From contig WHSP01000029.1 in the NCBI GenBank assembly GCA_009380025.1, forward strand, positions 1 through 36,412: a stretch of 36,412 bases of DNA, in the 5' to 3' direction. Positions 9,118 to 17,819 of the stretch are shown here, piece after piece. The notes under the pieces were generated by a model. The model searched no databases. It saw only the letters and a list, made by a program, of their open reading frames with translations, and was not told the DNA's origin. Positions within the stretch are counted from its first letter, which is position 1, and every line of letters starts with the position of its first letter. Position numbers and translations under genes: made by a program. This DNA comes from Gemmatimonas sp. GTDB lineage: Bacteria; Gemmatimonadota; Gemmatimonadetes; Longimicrobiales; Longimicrobiaceae.

Positions 9118-9930
9118 TTACAACTTCCCGAACACCCCCGTCAGGGATCTCGCGTAGGGAACGCTCAGCCGCTCGATCGATCGCGCCTTCCCTGTCTCCA
9201 CGTCGACCGTCACGATGGCGCCCTGGAGGTGGAGTTCGCTGTCCGCGGGTTGGAGCCGCTCGCCTCGAGTCTGTAGGAGTTGGCGCTGGATGGAGATCTC
9301 CGCCTTCATGCCGATGATTCCACCGAGGGATCCGGTCAGCCCGAGATCTGTGATGTAGGCGGTCCCCTTCGGCAGGATCCGCTCGTCCGCCGTCTGGACG
9401 TGGGTGTGCGTTCCGACGACGGCGGAAACACGACCGTCGAGGTAGTGACCCAACGCCTGCTTCTCGGAGGTCGCCTCCGCGTGGAAGTCGACCACCACGA
9501 CGTCCGCCGAACCCTCGAGCTCCTCGAGAAGCCGATCGGCGGCGCGGAAGGGGTCGTCGATCGGGGGCATGAAAACGCGGCCCTGAAGGTTCAGAACCGC
9601 CACTCGGGTGGAATTGATTGTCACGGTCACCACCCCGCGACCGGCATTACCGGGCGGATAGTTGGCCGGTCGCAACAGCCTCTCTTCCTTCTCGAGGAGT
9701 GCGGGGGTCTCCCGCTTGTCCCAGACGTGGTTCCCGGTCGTCACGACGTCCACGCCTAGGCCGCGAAGCTCTGCGTAGACTTCCGGGGTTATGCCGAAGC
9801 CTCCGGCCGAATTCTCACCGTTCAGGACGATGAGATCGGCGTCGGACTCCTGGCGAATGAGCTGTAGCAGCGCCTTGGCGACCTTGCGCCCAGGGCTACC
9901 GATGACATCGGCGACGAAGAGAATCCGCAT
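9118..9930 (-). CDS. YmdB-type metallophosphoesterase (TIGR00282 family)
   Basis: The 270-residue dimetal phosphoesterase resembles Bacillus YmdB, which hydrolyses 2',3'-cyclic nucleotides. Metal-ligand motifs run through the protein: FVADVIGSPG at the N-terminus, LNGENSAGGFG, TTGNHVWD, VDFHAEATSEK and the HTHVQTADE stretch. It directly follows rny by 57 bp, the same pairing as rny-ymdB in Firmicutes, which supports a role linked to RNA turnover products. Substrate identity is inferred from family. ATG start; the ribosome site is weak. Confidence 0.9.
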   Translation of the reverse strand: MRILFVADVIGSPGRKVAKALLQLIRQESDADLIVLNGENSAGGFGITPEVYAELRGLGVDVVTTGNHVWDKRETPALLEKEERLLRPANYPPGNAGRGVVTVTINSTRVAVLNLQGRVFMPPIDDPFRAADRLLEELEGSADVVVVDFHAEATSEKQALGHYLDGRVSAVVGTHTHVQTADERILPKGTAYITDLGLTGSLGGIIGMKAEISIQRQLLQTRGERLQPADSELHLQGAIVTVDVETGKARSIERLSVPYARSLTGVFGKL

Positions 9931-9987
9931 CCAGGAAAGATCCGCAAGGTCCTCGGCTGAATCAAGGGCCGCGCGGGCGCTACATCA

Positions 9988-11553
9988 TCACCGAGCGAAA
10001 TCGACCGCTCGCGTCTCACGGATGACCACGACCTTGATCTGACCCGGATACTGCAGCTCCTGCTCGATCCTTCGCGCCGTCTCTTCGCTCAACTGCGACA
10101 TCTCCTCGTCCGAAACCTCCTCCGGCGTAACCAGGATCCTGAGCTCACGGCCCGCCTGGATCGCGAAGCACCGCTCGACGCCGGGAAATGAAGTTGCGAT
10201 TTCCTCGAGTCGCTCCAGGCGCTTGACGTAAGTCTCGAAGTTCTCCCGCCGTGCTCCTGGGCGCGACCCGGAGATCGCATCGGCAGCCGTGACGAGGAAC
10301 GTTTCCGGATAGCGGTGCGGCTCTTCGTCGTGGTGGGCTTTGATCGCGTTGAGCACCTGATCCGGCTCGTCGTACTTCTTGCACAGCTGATAGCCCAGCT
10401 CGACGTGCGTGCCCTCGTGCTCGTGCGTCAGACCCTTGCCGACGTCATGCAGGAGCCCCATCCGCTTGGACATGGAGACGTCGAATCCCATCTCCGCGGC
10501 CATATTGCCGGCCAGAAGAGCGACCTCCTTCGAGTGCTGGAGCTGATTCTGACCGTATGAAGTGCGGAACTTCAGGCGCCCGAGCACCTTGACGACCTCT
10601 GCATGAAGGCCGTGCAGCCCCAGCTCGTAGAGCACTTCCTCGGCCGCCTCCCGCATCCCGTTCTCCACCTCTTTTCGACTCTTGGCGACGAGATCGTCGA
10701 TCCGCCCCGGGTGGATCCGACCATCCGCGACCAGCTTCTCGAGAGCGATGCGAGCCGTTTCGCGTCGAATCGGATCGAAGCCCGACAGAACGACCGCCTC
10801 CGGGGTGTCGTCGATGATGACGTCGATGCCGGTCGCTTGCTCGAAGGCGCGGATATTTCGGCCTTCGCGGCCGATGATCCGGCCCTTCATCTCATCGGAT
10901 GGCAGGGAGACGACCGAGACGGTCGTCTCGGCTGTGTGATCCGCCGCGATCCTCTGGATTGCGAGGGAGATGATCTTCTTTGCCTCCCTTTCGGCGTCTC
11001 GGCGGGCCTCCTCCTTCACCTCACGAATCCGCTGTGCGGCCGTGGCTTTCGCCTCCTCTTCGAGCGCCTGCATGAGCTGGCGTTTGGCCTCGTCCGCGCT
11101 CAGGCCCGCGAGCGACTCGAGCCGCTGCTGCACTTCGCCGATCTTGTGCACGAGTTGAGACTCCCGCTCTTCCAGCGATCGCTCCTGCTTGTGCAGTGAT
11201 TCTGCACGTTCTTCTTGGCCTTGCGCCTTCTCGTCCAGCAAGAGGAACTTGCGGTCGAGCGCTTCCTCGCGCTCCTCGATTCGCCGCTCGGTGCGCTCGA
11301 TCTCATCCCGCCGACGCGTCTCTTCTCGTTCCCACTCCTCCTTGGCGCGGAACCCCTCCTCCTTTCCGGCGAGGATCTCCGCCTTCCTCAGGTTCTCCGC
11401 CTCATTTCGAGCCGTAGTGACGATCCGTTCGGCCTCATCCTCGGCCGTTGCACGGGCCCGCTGTAGGCGGCTTCGCTCCGCCGATCGGCCGCCGAGGAAG
11501 CCGAAGATGACCGCCACCAGCACCGCTACGAGAGCGGTCAGCACGATTTCCAT
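9988..11553 (-). CDS. rny: Ribonuclease Y
   Basis: The 521-residue membrane-anchored endoribonuclease initiates mRNA decay. Order of parts: transmembrane helix 1-21, long Glu/Arg/Lys-rich coiled coil about 25-205, KH domain with GRIIGREGRNIRAFE (224-238), and HD phosphohydrolase domain with H340, the HD pair H369-D370 and D424. Length and layout match the family. The ATG at 11553 has only a weak A-rich site; a perfect GC hairpin (11571-11589) lies 18 bases upstream in the presumed 5' leader. Next downstream is the ymdB-like gene. Confidence 0.96.
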   Translation of the reverse strand: MEIVLTALVAVLVAVIFGFLGGRSAERSRLQRARATAEDEAERIVTTARNEAENLRKAEILAGKEEGFRAKEEWEREETRRRDEIERTERRIEEREEALDRKFLLLDEKAQGQEERAESLHKQERSLEERESQLVHKIGEVQQRLESLAGLSADEAKRQLMQALEEEAKATAAQRIREVKEEARRDAEREAKKIISLAIQRIAADHTAETTVSVVSLPSDEMKGRIIGREGRNIRAFEQATGIDVIIDDTPEAVVLSGFDPIRRETARIALEKLVADGRIHPGRIDDLVAKSRKEVENGMREAAEEVLYELGLHGLHAEVVKVLGRLKFRTSYGQNQLQHSKEVALLAGNMAAEMGFDVSMSKRMGLLHDVGKGLTHEHEGTHVELGYQLCKKYDEPDQVLNAIKAHHDEEPHRYPETFLVTAADAISGSRPGARRENFETYVKRLERLEEIATSFPGVERCFAIQAGRELRILVTPEEVSDEEMSQLSEETARRIEQELQYPGQIKVVVIRETRAVDFAR

Positions 11554-11828
11554 GGATTTTTCTATGTTGCCACGGGGCGACGCCCCGTGTGAACTGCGAT
11601 CGAAAGCCCGTGACGCCCGCGAGACGGATCAATGATGAACGTGTCCGAACGCATCGGAGACGCGAAATCCTGAAGAAACCGACAGTCCAGCCGTAGTGCT
11701 TGAGCAGGCCAGGCGCAGCACAGGAGAGCGCACGGGGCAGGAAACCACTTGGGAAAAACATAGACAGCGCCGCGAGGAAGGCGCAACCCCGAGGGGACCG
11801 GGCCAGATCCCGCCGGCCTAATAGGCGG
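11554..11828 (-). other. Non-coding spacer between zapA and rny
   Basis: These 275 bases hold no convincing gene. Seen on the minus strand are a candidate promoter (11757-11786) and a perfect hairpin CACGGGGC/GCCCCGTG at 11571-11589 without a U-tract. The 6S RNA gene lies just after zapA in many bacteria, so a small RNA is possible here, but I could not build the long interrupted 6S helix or its central bubble, so none is called. The spacer may simply be the rny 5' leader. Confidence 0.5.
11757..11786 (-). promoter_or_regulatory. Candidate sigma-70 promoter upstream of rny
   Basis: On the minus strand TTGCGC (11781-11786) and TATGTT (11757-11762) are separated by 18 bases. Each box matches the consensus in about four of six positions. 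It would start transcription near 11750 and drive either rny or a small RNA in the spacer. This is a weak call on sequence alone. Confidence 0.3.
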
Positions 11829-12161
11829 TCACCGCGACTCCTCCGCCGGGTTGGAGCCTCGTTCGTCGGCGACGGATTTTTCGAGAAGGTAGGCAAGGCG
11901 GGTGGAGCGCCGCGCGACCTCGTCGCGTAGCCTGGAAAGCTCACTGCGCGAACGGAAGAGCTCATCGGTGATGGTAAGCGCGGCAAGAATCACTGCGCGG
12001 TGTGGATCGAGCCGGCTCTCCATGTCGAGGTCGCGGATGGTCTCCTCGAGGTGAGCGACGACCTTCCGGGTGTATTCCGGGGAGACGTGGGACCGCAATA
12101 CGTGCCGCTGCCCGGCGACTTCGACAATTACGCTCTGGCGATCGCCGCTCGAGTCGCTCAT
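11829..12161 (-). CDS. zapA: Cell division protein ZapA
   Basis: The 110-residue protein is a ZapA-type FtsZ-ring stabiliser. The N-terminal VIVEVAGQRHVLRSHVSPEYTRKVVAHLEETI (split across about 11-42) is the family globular head, followed by the helix with LDPHRAVILAALTITDELF (about 51-69) and a coiled-coil tail. The frame is open further upstream, but the ATG at 12161 overlaps the preceding stop as ATGA and matches the family start. It is downstream of pheT, a common zapA position in bacteria. Confidence 0.88.
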   Translation of the reverse strand: MSDSSGDRQSVIVEVAGQRHVLRSHVSPEYTRKVVAHLEETIRDLDMESRLDPHRAVILAALTITDELFRSRSELSRLRDEVARRSTRLAYLLEKSVADERGSNPAEESR

Positions 12162-12469
12162 CCGTCCACCTCCAGCGCCGAGAGTCGTTGCATCAAACGT
12201 ACGACACGCTTGCGCGCCTGAAGCATCCGGCTCTCGAGAGCAGCGTTCTCGGCTCGCGCCTGCTTCAGCGACTCGGCCAGATCGCCCGACTCCCCGCGTT
12301 CGTCGCCTCCTTCTTCGAGAGCATGCCGAAGCCGCTCGACTTCTGTCTCGGCCTTGCGCGCGCGGCGTATCCACTGCCCTAGCGTTGCCGATGCCTCTTC
12401 GGCTGAGCGCTCCAGGCGCTCCCACTCGCGCGGAAGCACCGCGCTCTCGTCCCTATCTTCGCCTGACAC
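12158..12469 (-). CDS. ZapB-like coiled-coil protein
   Basis: The 103-residue protein is almost wholly predicted coiled coil (about 15-98), rich in Glu, Arg, Ala and Leu, ending in LESRMLQARKRVVRLMQRLSAL. The GTG start at 12469 has GGAGGA at good spacing and overlaps the end of pheT by 17 bp; its stop overlaps the zapA ATG. Position and coiled-coil make-up suggest a ZapB-type or division-linked partner of ZapA, but coiled coils look alike and homology is not established. Function is inferred from context. Confidence 0.7.
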   Translation of the reverse strand: MSGEDRDESAVLPREWERLERSAEEASATLGQWIRRARKAETEVERLRHALEEGGDERGESGDLAESLKQARAENAALESRMLQARKRVVRLMQRLSALEVDG

Positions 12470-14810
12470 CGTGCTCCTCCTCGAGTGATCTCAGCATGGC
12501 CGCAACGATCGCGTCGATCTCATCGTCGGTCAACGTTCTCTCCGGGTGTCGAAACCTCAGGCGCCATGCAATGCTCCTGGTCCCCGCCGGGATCCCCTCT
12601 CCCTCGTAGATGTCAAACGGCGCTACACGCTCGAGCAACAACCCTCCCCGTGCGCGAAGCGACTCCTCGATCGCGCCGGCCTCCACGCCTGCCGGCGTGA
12701 CCAGGGCGAGGTCCCTCTCCACCGCAGGGAACGCGGGAAGCTCTACATACGCCTTCGGTGGACATGGCGGCGGGGGACGGAGCGTCAGCTCGAGCGCGTA
12801 GACCGGTTCGGCCCAGGCGGGGGCGTCGAGATGGGCGGGGTCGACTCGCGAGGCTTGTCCGAGGACGTCGCCGTTGGAGCTGTGAACCGACAGTCGATCG
12901 CTGCCTTCTGCCTGTGGGCGAACGTCTGCCTCCACCAATTCGGCGACGTCGAGAAGGAGCGCCTTCAGATCCCAGAAGTCCCACAGTTCATCTCCACCGC
13001 TCCAGTGAGATGGCCGTCGGGGTCCCGTCAACACGGCCGCGAGACGCGTCTCCTCGCGGGGTACCAAGCCGGCGGGCCCAAACACCGTTCCGATCTCGTA
13101 TAGCCTGACGGAGCGAACTCCGTGCGCCCAATTGTGCTCCACCCGGCGTAGCAACCCGTCGGCGAGGTCTCCCCGGAGGTGGCTCTCCTCCATCGAGAGC
13201 GGGTTCAGCAGCGGGACCCGGTCCGAACCGGCCGGAGCGAACGCAGCAGTTCGCGCCTCCAATAGACCCCAGCGCTGGAATAGCGCATGAACGTCCGAGA
13301 CAAGGCTGAGTAGGGGATCCGGCGGCACGTGCCCTGGCCGGAAGAAGCTCAGCTCCACCCCGAAGCTATCGTAGCCGCGGCGCCGTGCGATCTCCTCGAT
13401 GACGTCGATCTCCCTCGTGACGTCAGGGCGGAAGGCGGGAACGGCCACCATCGAGCCATCGGGTGTCGCCTCGATCGAGAACCCGATCGGGCGCAGCAGC
13501 TCGTCCACCTCCTCGCCGGTCATCTGGACCCCGAGGACCTGAGCGATTCGCGCCCCCCGCACAAGCACCTGGATGCGCTTCGCAGTCGAGGACTTCGCGT
13601 CCACCGCAGGCGGGCGCACGGTTCCCCCCGCGACCGCGACGATCAGCTCGATCAACCTATGCAGGGCACGAGGCTGCCCTGTCGGGTCAACGCCCCGTTC
13701 GAATCGATGGGACGCGTCAGTCGAGAGGCCCAGAGCACGCGCCGTCCCCCGGACGCGAAGCGGATCGAACAGGGCGCACTCCAGCAGCACTCGGGTGGTA
13801 GCTTCCGTGACCTCGCTGTCCTCCCCGCCCATGATGCCAGCGAGGGCCACCGGACCATCCCGATCGGCGATGACGAGCGCCTCAGCGTCCAGCCTGCGAT
13901 CGACCCCATCAAGGGTCACAAGCGACTCGCCTTCCCGGGCCCGACGCACACGGATCTCGGGGCCCGCAAGCCGATCGAGGTCGAACGCGTGGAGGGGCTG
14001 ACCGAGCTCGTGGAGAACGTAGTTCGTCGCGTCCACCACGTTGTTGATCGGGCGTACGTCGATCGACCTCAATCGTGTAGCGAGCCACTCCGGGGATGGC
14101 GCGACGGTGACGCCTTCGACGACGGCCGCCATGTATCGCGGACAACCCTCCGGATCCTCGATGGTGACCGTAACCTTTCCCCCGGCCCCTTCCCGCTCCG
14201 CCGACGCGATCTCTAGCTCGACGTCTTCGTCCAGCAATGGGGGGAGGCGGAGGCTACCCTCGCCCCCGGCGGCCAGCTCGCGCGCGACGCCGAGGTGGGA
14301 CAGCAGGTCGGGGCGGTTCGGCGTGATGTCGAGGACCAGGCGCGTGTCTTCGAGGCCCATGCCCTGCACGAACGACGTTCCCGGCTCCCATTCTCCCGAC
14401 AAGGTGAGCAGACCGGCATGGTCGCGACCGAGGCCCAGCTCCTTTGCCGAGCAGAGCATTCCCTCGGAGACCTCTCCCCGGAGCTTGGCCTTTCGAATCC
14501 TCATTCCATCGGGAAGAGAGGAGCCGACAGGCGCAAAGGGGTAGAACCTCCCGGCCTCGACGTTGGGCGCCCCACACACGACTTGGAGCGTGTCCCCGCC
14601 CGCATCGACTTCGCAGAGGCGGAGCCGGTCGGCATTCGGATGCGGCCGAACCTCTTTCACCTGGGCGATGACGATCCCGCCGAGCCCGCCGCCAAGCTCC
14701 GAGATTTCGTCGACTGGTGCGCCGAGCATCCCGAGTCTCTCCGCGATCCGAGCTGCCGAATCGTCGATATCGGGGGCCAGGGTACGCAGCCAGCGGTAGG
14801 AAATATTCAT
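12453..14810 (-). CDS. pheT: Phenylalanyl-tRNA synthetase beta subunit
   Basis: The 785-residue subunit of the (alpha-beta)2 PheRS contributes tRNA binding and editing. From the ATG at 14810 (MNISYRWLR, the family start) the order is: N-terminal module, EMAP-type OB tRNA-binding domain (about 40-150, with VRPHPNADRL), B3/B4 editing domain (about 205-380), B5 domain, catalytic-like core, and C-terminal FDX-ACB anticodon-binding domain (about 690-785, with FPAVERDLALVTP). The frame stays open for 117 codons upstream into pheS, but that part is not PheT-like. GGAG directly abuts the ATG, so initiation may depend on coupling to pheS. Confidence 0.95.
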   Translation of the reverse strand: MNISYRWLRTLAPDIDDSAARIAERLGMLGAPVDEISELGGGLGGIVIAQVKEVRPHPNADRLRLCEVDAGGDTLQVVCGAPNVEAGRFYPFAPVGSSLPDGMRIRKAKLRGEVSEGMLCSAKELGLGRDHAGLLTLSGEWEPGTSFVQGMGLEDTRLVLDITPNRPDLLSHLGVARELAAGGEGSLRLPPLLDEDVELEIASAEREGAGGKVTVTIEDPEGCPRYMAAVVEGVTVAPSPEWLATRLRSIDVRPINNVVDATNYVLHELGQPLHAFDLDRLAGPEIRVRRAREGESLVTLDGVDRRLDAEALVIADRDGPVALAGIMGGEDSEVTEATTRVLLECALFDPLRVRGTARALGLSTDASHRFERGVDPTGQPRALHRLIELIVAVAGGTVRPPAVDAKSSTAKRIQVLVRGARIAQVLGVQMTGEEVDELLRPIGFSIEATPDGSMVAVPAFRPDVTREIDVIEEIARRRGYDSFGVELSFFRPGHVPPDPLLSLVSDVHALFQRWGLLEARTAAFAPAGSDRVPLLNPLSMEESHLRGDLADGLLRRVEHNWAHGVRSVRLYEIGTVFGPAGLVPREETRLAAVLTGPRRPSHWSGGDELWDFWDLKALLLDVAELVEADVRPQAEGSDRLSVHSSNGDVLGQASRVDPAHLDAPAWAEPVYALELTLRPPPPCPPKAYVELPAFPAVERDLALVTPAGVEAGAIEESLRARGGLLLERVAPFDIYEGEGIPAGTRSIAWRLRFRHPERTLTDDEIDAIVAAMLRSLEEEHGVRRR

Positions 14811-14916
14811 CTCCGAAAAATCGAAATCTCTGGACGCAGTCCGACTCCGAGCGGGCATGGACGGCTGCCCGATCCCGCTCTTGCCCCGGCCAATGATGGA
14901 CCGCTCGCGTTGCTCC

Positions 14917-15939
14917 TCACCCGAACTGCTCCAGAAACCGCATGTCGTTCTCGTAGAGCAGCCGGATGTCCGGCAGGCGGAAGCGCTGCATGGCGATGCG
15001 AGCGGGCCCCATGCCGAACGCGAAGCCGGTGTACCGCTCGGGGTCGTAGCCGACTGCCTCGAACACGGCGGGGTCGACCATTCCTGCACCCATGATCTCC
15101 ATCCAACCGGTCCGTTTGCACGCGCTGCAGCCCTCTCCACCGCAGATCTGACAGGAGACATCCACCTCGGCGGATGGTTCGGTGAACGGGAAGAACGATG
15201 GACGAAACCGCGTCTTCGTCTGCGGCCCGAGGAACCGCCGGGCGAACTCCGCGATGGTGGCCTTCAGGTCGATGAAGGTGATCCCTTCGTCAACCGCGAG
15301 GCCTTCGATCTGCTCGAACGCCGGCGCGTGGGAAGCATCGAACGGATCGCGTCGATACACGGTCCCCGGGACCACGACTCGGATCGGTGGCTCGAACTCC
15401 TCCATCACCCGTGCCTGGACCGGCGAGGTATGGGTCCGTAGCACGACCCCGTCCGCGAGATAGAACGTATCGTGCATATCGGCGGCCGGGTGATCGAGCG
15501 GCGTGTTCAGTTTGGTGAAGTTGTACTCGACGGTCTCGACCTCGGGCCCGCGCACCCGGGTGAATCCGAGGGACTCGAAGATCCCGCAAACCTCCTCGAC
15601 CACCTGGGTAACCGGGTGGAGCCCTCCACGCCAATGGGCTCGGCCCGGCAAGGTGAGATCGATCAGGGCTTCGTCCGACACGGCCGTGACGGCTCTTTCC
15701 TTTCGCTCCTCGAGCCGGGCCGCCAGAACGTCCTTGATTCGATTCGCCTCCGCACCGACCCGAGGGCGCTGATCTGCGGGGAGCTGTCCCAGCCCTCGAA
15801 GGATTCCCGTAAGCCTCCCTTTCCTCCCGAGGAGCTCGACGCGTAGGCGTTCGACGTCGCCGGCCTCGACAGCCGCATCGATCGCCTCGCTCCCCTCTCT
15901 CTCGAGCAGCGCGAGCTGCTGCATCAAATCGTTCGCCAT
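14917..15939 (-). CDS. pheS: Phenylalanyl-tRNA synthetase alpha subunit
   Basis: The 340-residue catalytic subunit charges tRNA-Phe. After an N-terminal coiled coil (about 1-90) come the class II motifs: HPAADMHDTFYL, RTHTSPVQARVM, motif 2 YRRDPFDASHAPAFEQIEGL and motif 3 with GFAFGMGPARIAMQRF. A CxxC/CxxC cluster (CQIC, CSAC) lies just before GWMEIMGAGMV, as in many PheS proteins. The ATG at 15939 has GAGGAG 5-6 bases upstream. It follows the rsmF-like gene by 67 bp and precedes pheT by 106 bp. Confidence 0.96.
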   Translation of the reverse strand: MANDLMQQLALLEREGSEAIDAAVEAGDVERLRVELLGRKGRLTGILRGLGQLPADQRPRVGAEANRIKDVLAARLEERKERAVTAVSDEALIDLTLPGRAHWRGGLHPVTQVVEEVCGIFESLGFTRVRGPEVETVEYNFTKLNTPLDHPAADMHDTFYLADGVVLRTHTSPVQARVMEEFEPPIRVVVPGTVYRRDPFDASHAPAFEQIEGLAVDEGITFIDLKATIAEFARRFLGPQTKTRFRPSFFPFTEPSAEVDVSCQICGGEGCSACKRTGWMEIMGAGMVDPAVFEAVGYDPERYTGFAFGMGPARIAMQRFRLPDIRLLYENDMRFLEQFG

Positions 15940-16006
15940 TCGTCTCCTCGATCCAGTCCATTCGGGCAGAACAATTTGAAACGACGCCCTCCCATTAGCT
16001 ACCCCT

Positions 16007-17353
16007 TCACCCGGTCCACCGAAGTCCTTTGGGGTAGTGGTTCTTCACTGTCGAGTCGACGCGCTTTCCCCAGCCGAGGGCGAACCCTTCGACCATGATC
16101 GGAGCCCATCCTGGGTCCCCCTCCGCCTCGATCGGATGGCCCCTCAAATACGCCTCGACCCGCTCATCCTCCAGTTCGAGGGCGACTTCGTGCGCTGCGC
16201 TTTCGGGCGGAACGGCCAGCGCCAGGGCGTACGCCGGCTTCAGCCGATCCCGCTCGAGCGTTCCGAGCGAGAGGCCGGCGCGCACGACGCGCAATCCGCG
16301 CATTGACGGCGAATCCGCCGGGAGCTCACAGATCTCGCGTCCAAGCTGTTCGACTCGAGCAACATCGTAGACACCCTCGCAGAATGTTTCGGCAGCGAAC
16401 TCCGCCAGGCGACGAAGGGCGTCCCTGCTCGGCGCGAGTCGCCAAGGCTTCCCCAGCGGTCCGTCCCCTTCGCTCGCGTCCGACCGTCGCAGACCAGCGA
16501 CGAAGTGACCCGCCCCGAAGTTTCGGTGAGGCCAGAGTCGGTATGCCCCCTCGCCGACCCTCTGCGCCCGCTCGGGAACTGGTAGCTCGACGGGCGCGAA
16601 TCGGCGGTCTCGGGTGAGAAAGGCGGCGACGATCGCTTCGTTCTCTTCCGGCGAAAAAGTGCACGTCGAGTAGACCAGCAAGCCCCCCGGACGTGTCAAG
16701 TCGGCGGCGCTTCGCAGGAGGTCGCCCTGGCGGCGTGCGCATCCAGCAACGGACTCAGGGCTCCAGTCTGCGACCGCAGCGGCGCTCTTGTGGAACATCG
16801 ATTCGCCCGAGCACGGCGCGTCGAGGAGCACTCGATCGAACCAGGCTCCGAAGTGACGCGCAAGCCGATCGGCTGTCTCCGAGAGTACAATGCAATTGCG
16901 GGCTCCGCAGCGCTCGAGGTTCCCCGCCAGCTCGCGGGCCCTCCCCCGGGCCACGTCGTTCGCAACGAGCACGCCCTCATTTCGCATCAGCGCGGCGAGG
17001 TGGGTCGCCTTTCCCCCCGGCGCCGCCGCGAGATCGAGCACCCGCTCTCCGGGTCGTGGATCCATCGCCGCGGCCACCAACATCGACCCGGGATCCTGGA
17101 CGTAGTACAGGCCCGCCGCGTGGTACGGGTGCTTGCCAGGCCGCTCCCCCGACCGGATGAACCAGCCATCCGACACTCCCGGAATCGGAGTCAACTCGAA
17201 CGGAAGGAGCCATCCCAGCTGGTCCGACGAGCTTCGCAAAGAGTTGGTCCGTAACCCCTCGCGCGGATTCGCCAGCGCCGCCAGAAACTCGTCGACCTCA
17301 TCGCCGAGCATGGCGTGCATCCGCGTGACGAAGGCTGGAGGAAAGACCATCAC
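16007..17353 (-). CDS. RsmF/RsmB-type rRNA (cytosine-C5) methyltransferase
   Basis: The 448-residue SAM-dependent enzyme of the NOL1/NOP2/Sun family methylates a cytosine in 16S rRNA in related bacteria. The SAM site DLAAAPGGKATHLA lies at about 107-120. The two family cysteines are C181 (DAPCSGESMF) and C231 (STCTFSPEENE). The C-terminal region ending SAAHEV..., GFALGWGKRVDSTVKNHYPKGLRW resembles the PUA-like tail of RsmF, so RsmF-type is favoured over RsmB. Start is GTG at 17353 or the adjacent ATG at 17350. It begins only 18 bases after the U-tract of the rplT terminator, an unusual insertion between rplT and pheS. Confidence 0.88.
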   Translation of the reverse strand: MMVFPPAFVTRMHAMLGDEVDEFLAALANPREGLRTNSLRSSSDQLGWLLPFELTPIPGVSDGWFIRSGERPGKHPYHAAGLYYVQDPGSMLVAAAMDPRPGERVLDLAAAPGGKATHLAALMRNEGVLVANDVARGRARELAGNLERCGARNCIVLSETADRLARHFGAWFDRVLLDAPCSGESMFHKSAAAVADWSPESVAGCARRQGDLLRSAADLTRPGGLLVYSTCTFSPEENEAIVAAFLTRDRRFAPVELPVPERAQRVGEGAYRLWPHRNFGAGHFVAGLRRSDASEGDGPLGKPWRLAPSRDALRRLAEFAAETFCEGVYDVARVEQLGREICELPADSPSMRGLRVVRAGLSLGTLERDRLKPAYALALAVPPESAAHEVALELEDERVEAYLRGHPIEAEGDPGWAPIMVEGFALGWGKRVDSTVKNHYPKGLRWTG

Positions 17354-17370
17354 TTTCCGGAGGCTGAAAG

Positions 17371-17404
17371 AAAAAGCGCCGGGAGAGGGCCGCTCTCCCG
17401 GCGC
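17371..17404 (-). terminator. Intrinsic terminator after rplT
   Basis: A perfect 12-bp stem GCGCCGGGAGAG (17376-17387) with CTCTCCCGGCGC (17393-17404) and a 5-base loop is followed on the minus strand by TTTTT (17375-17371). This is a strong rho-independent terminator for infC-rpmI-rplT. Because the rsmF-like gene starts right after it, that gene needs read-through or a promoter inside rplT. Confidence 0.92.
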
Positions 17405-17425
17405 CAGCCAACCGTCTGTCGGCGC

Positions 17426-17779
17426 CTAGAGGGCTGCCCGAGCCTGATCGGCGAGATGAGCAAACGCGTCCGGGTCGCGGATCGCCAGATCGGCGAGCTG
17501 CTTCCGGTTGAGCTCGATCCCCGCCAGCTTCAGCCCGTTCATGAACCTCGAGTACGTCAACTCGTGCTGTCGCGCGGCGGCGTTGATCCGAACGATCCAG
17601 AGCCGGCGGAAGTCCCGTTTCCGATTCTTGCGGTCGCGATACGAATATCGCCAACCCCGCTCGACCGCTTCCTTCGCCGTCTTGTACAGGTTCTTCCGGC
17701 GACCGAAGTAGCCCTTCGCGTGCTTCAGGATCTTGTTCTTGCGCTTCAAACGCGCGACGTTCATGCTTACGCGTGGCAT
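17426..17779 (-). CDS. rplT: 50S ribosomal protein L20
   Basis: The 117-residue large-subunit protein binds 23S rRNA early in assembly. Starting MPRVSMNVARLKRKNKILK, with the family segments AKGYFGRRKNLYKTAKEAVER and DFRRLWIVRINAAAR, it is full length. The frame is open 32 codons further upstream, but the ATG at 17779 with GGAAG 4 bases before it matches the family start. In other bacteria L20 represses its own operon by binding the leader or mRNA; the same may hold here given the structured infC leader. A strong terminator follows. Confidence 0.97.
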   Translation of the reverse strand: MPRVSMNVARLKRKNKILKHAKGYFGRRKNLYKTAKEAVERGWRYSYRDRKNRKRDFRRLWIVRINAAARQHELTYSRFMNGLKLAGIELNRKQLADLAIRDPDAFAHLADQARAAL

Positions 17780-17819
17780 GATCTTCCAGCTGGGTTCAGG
17801 TGGATCAGGGTCTGCGAGA

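Noticed and set aside
14811-15161. N-terminal extension of PheT
   Set aside because: The 117 extra residues are the shadow of pheS in another frame; PheT family similarity begins at the ATG at 14810.
15871-15993. Phe leader peptide upstream of pheS
   Set aside because: A 23-codon frame has only two Phe codons, overlaps the pheS start and is not followed by a terminator.
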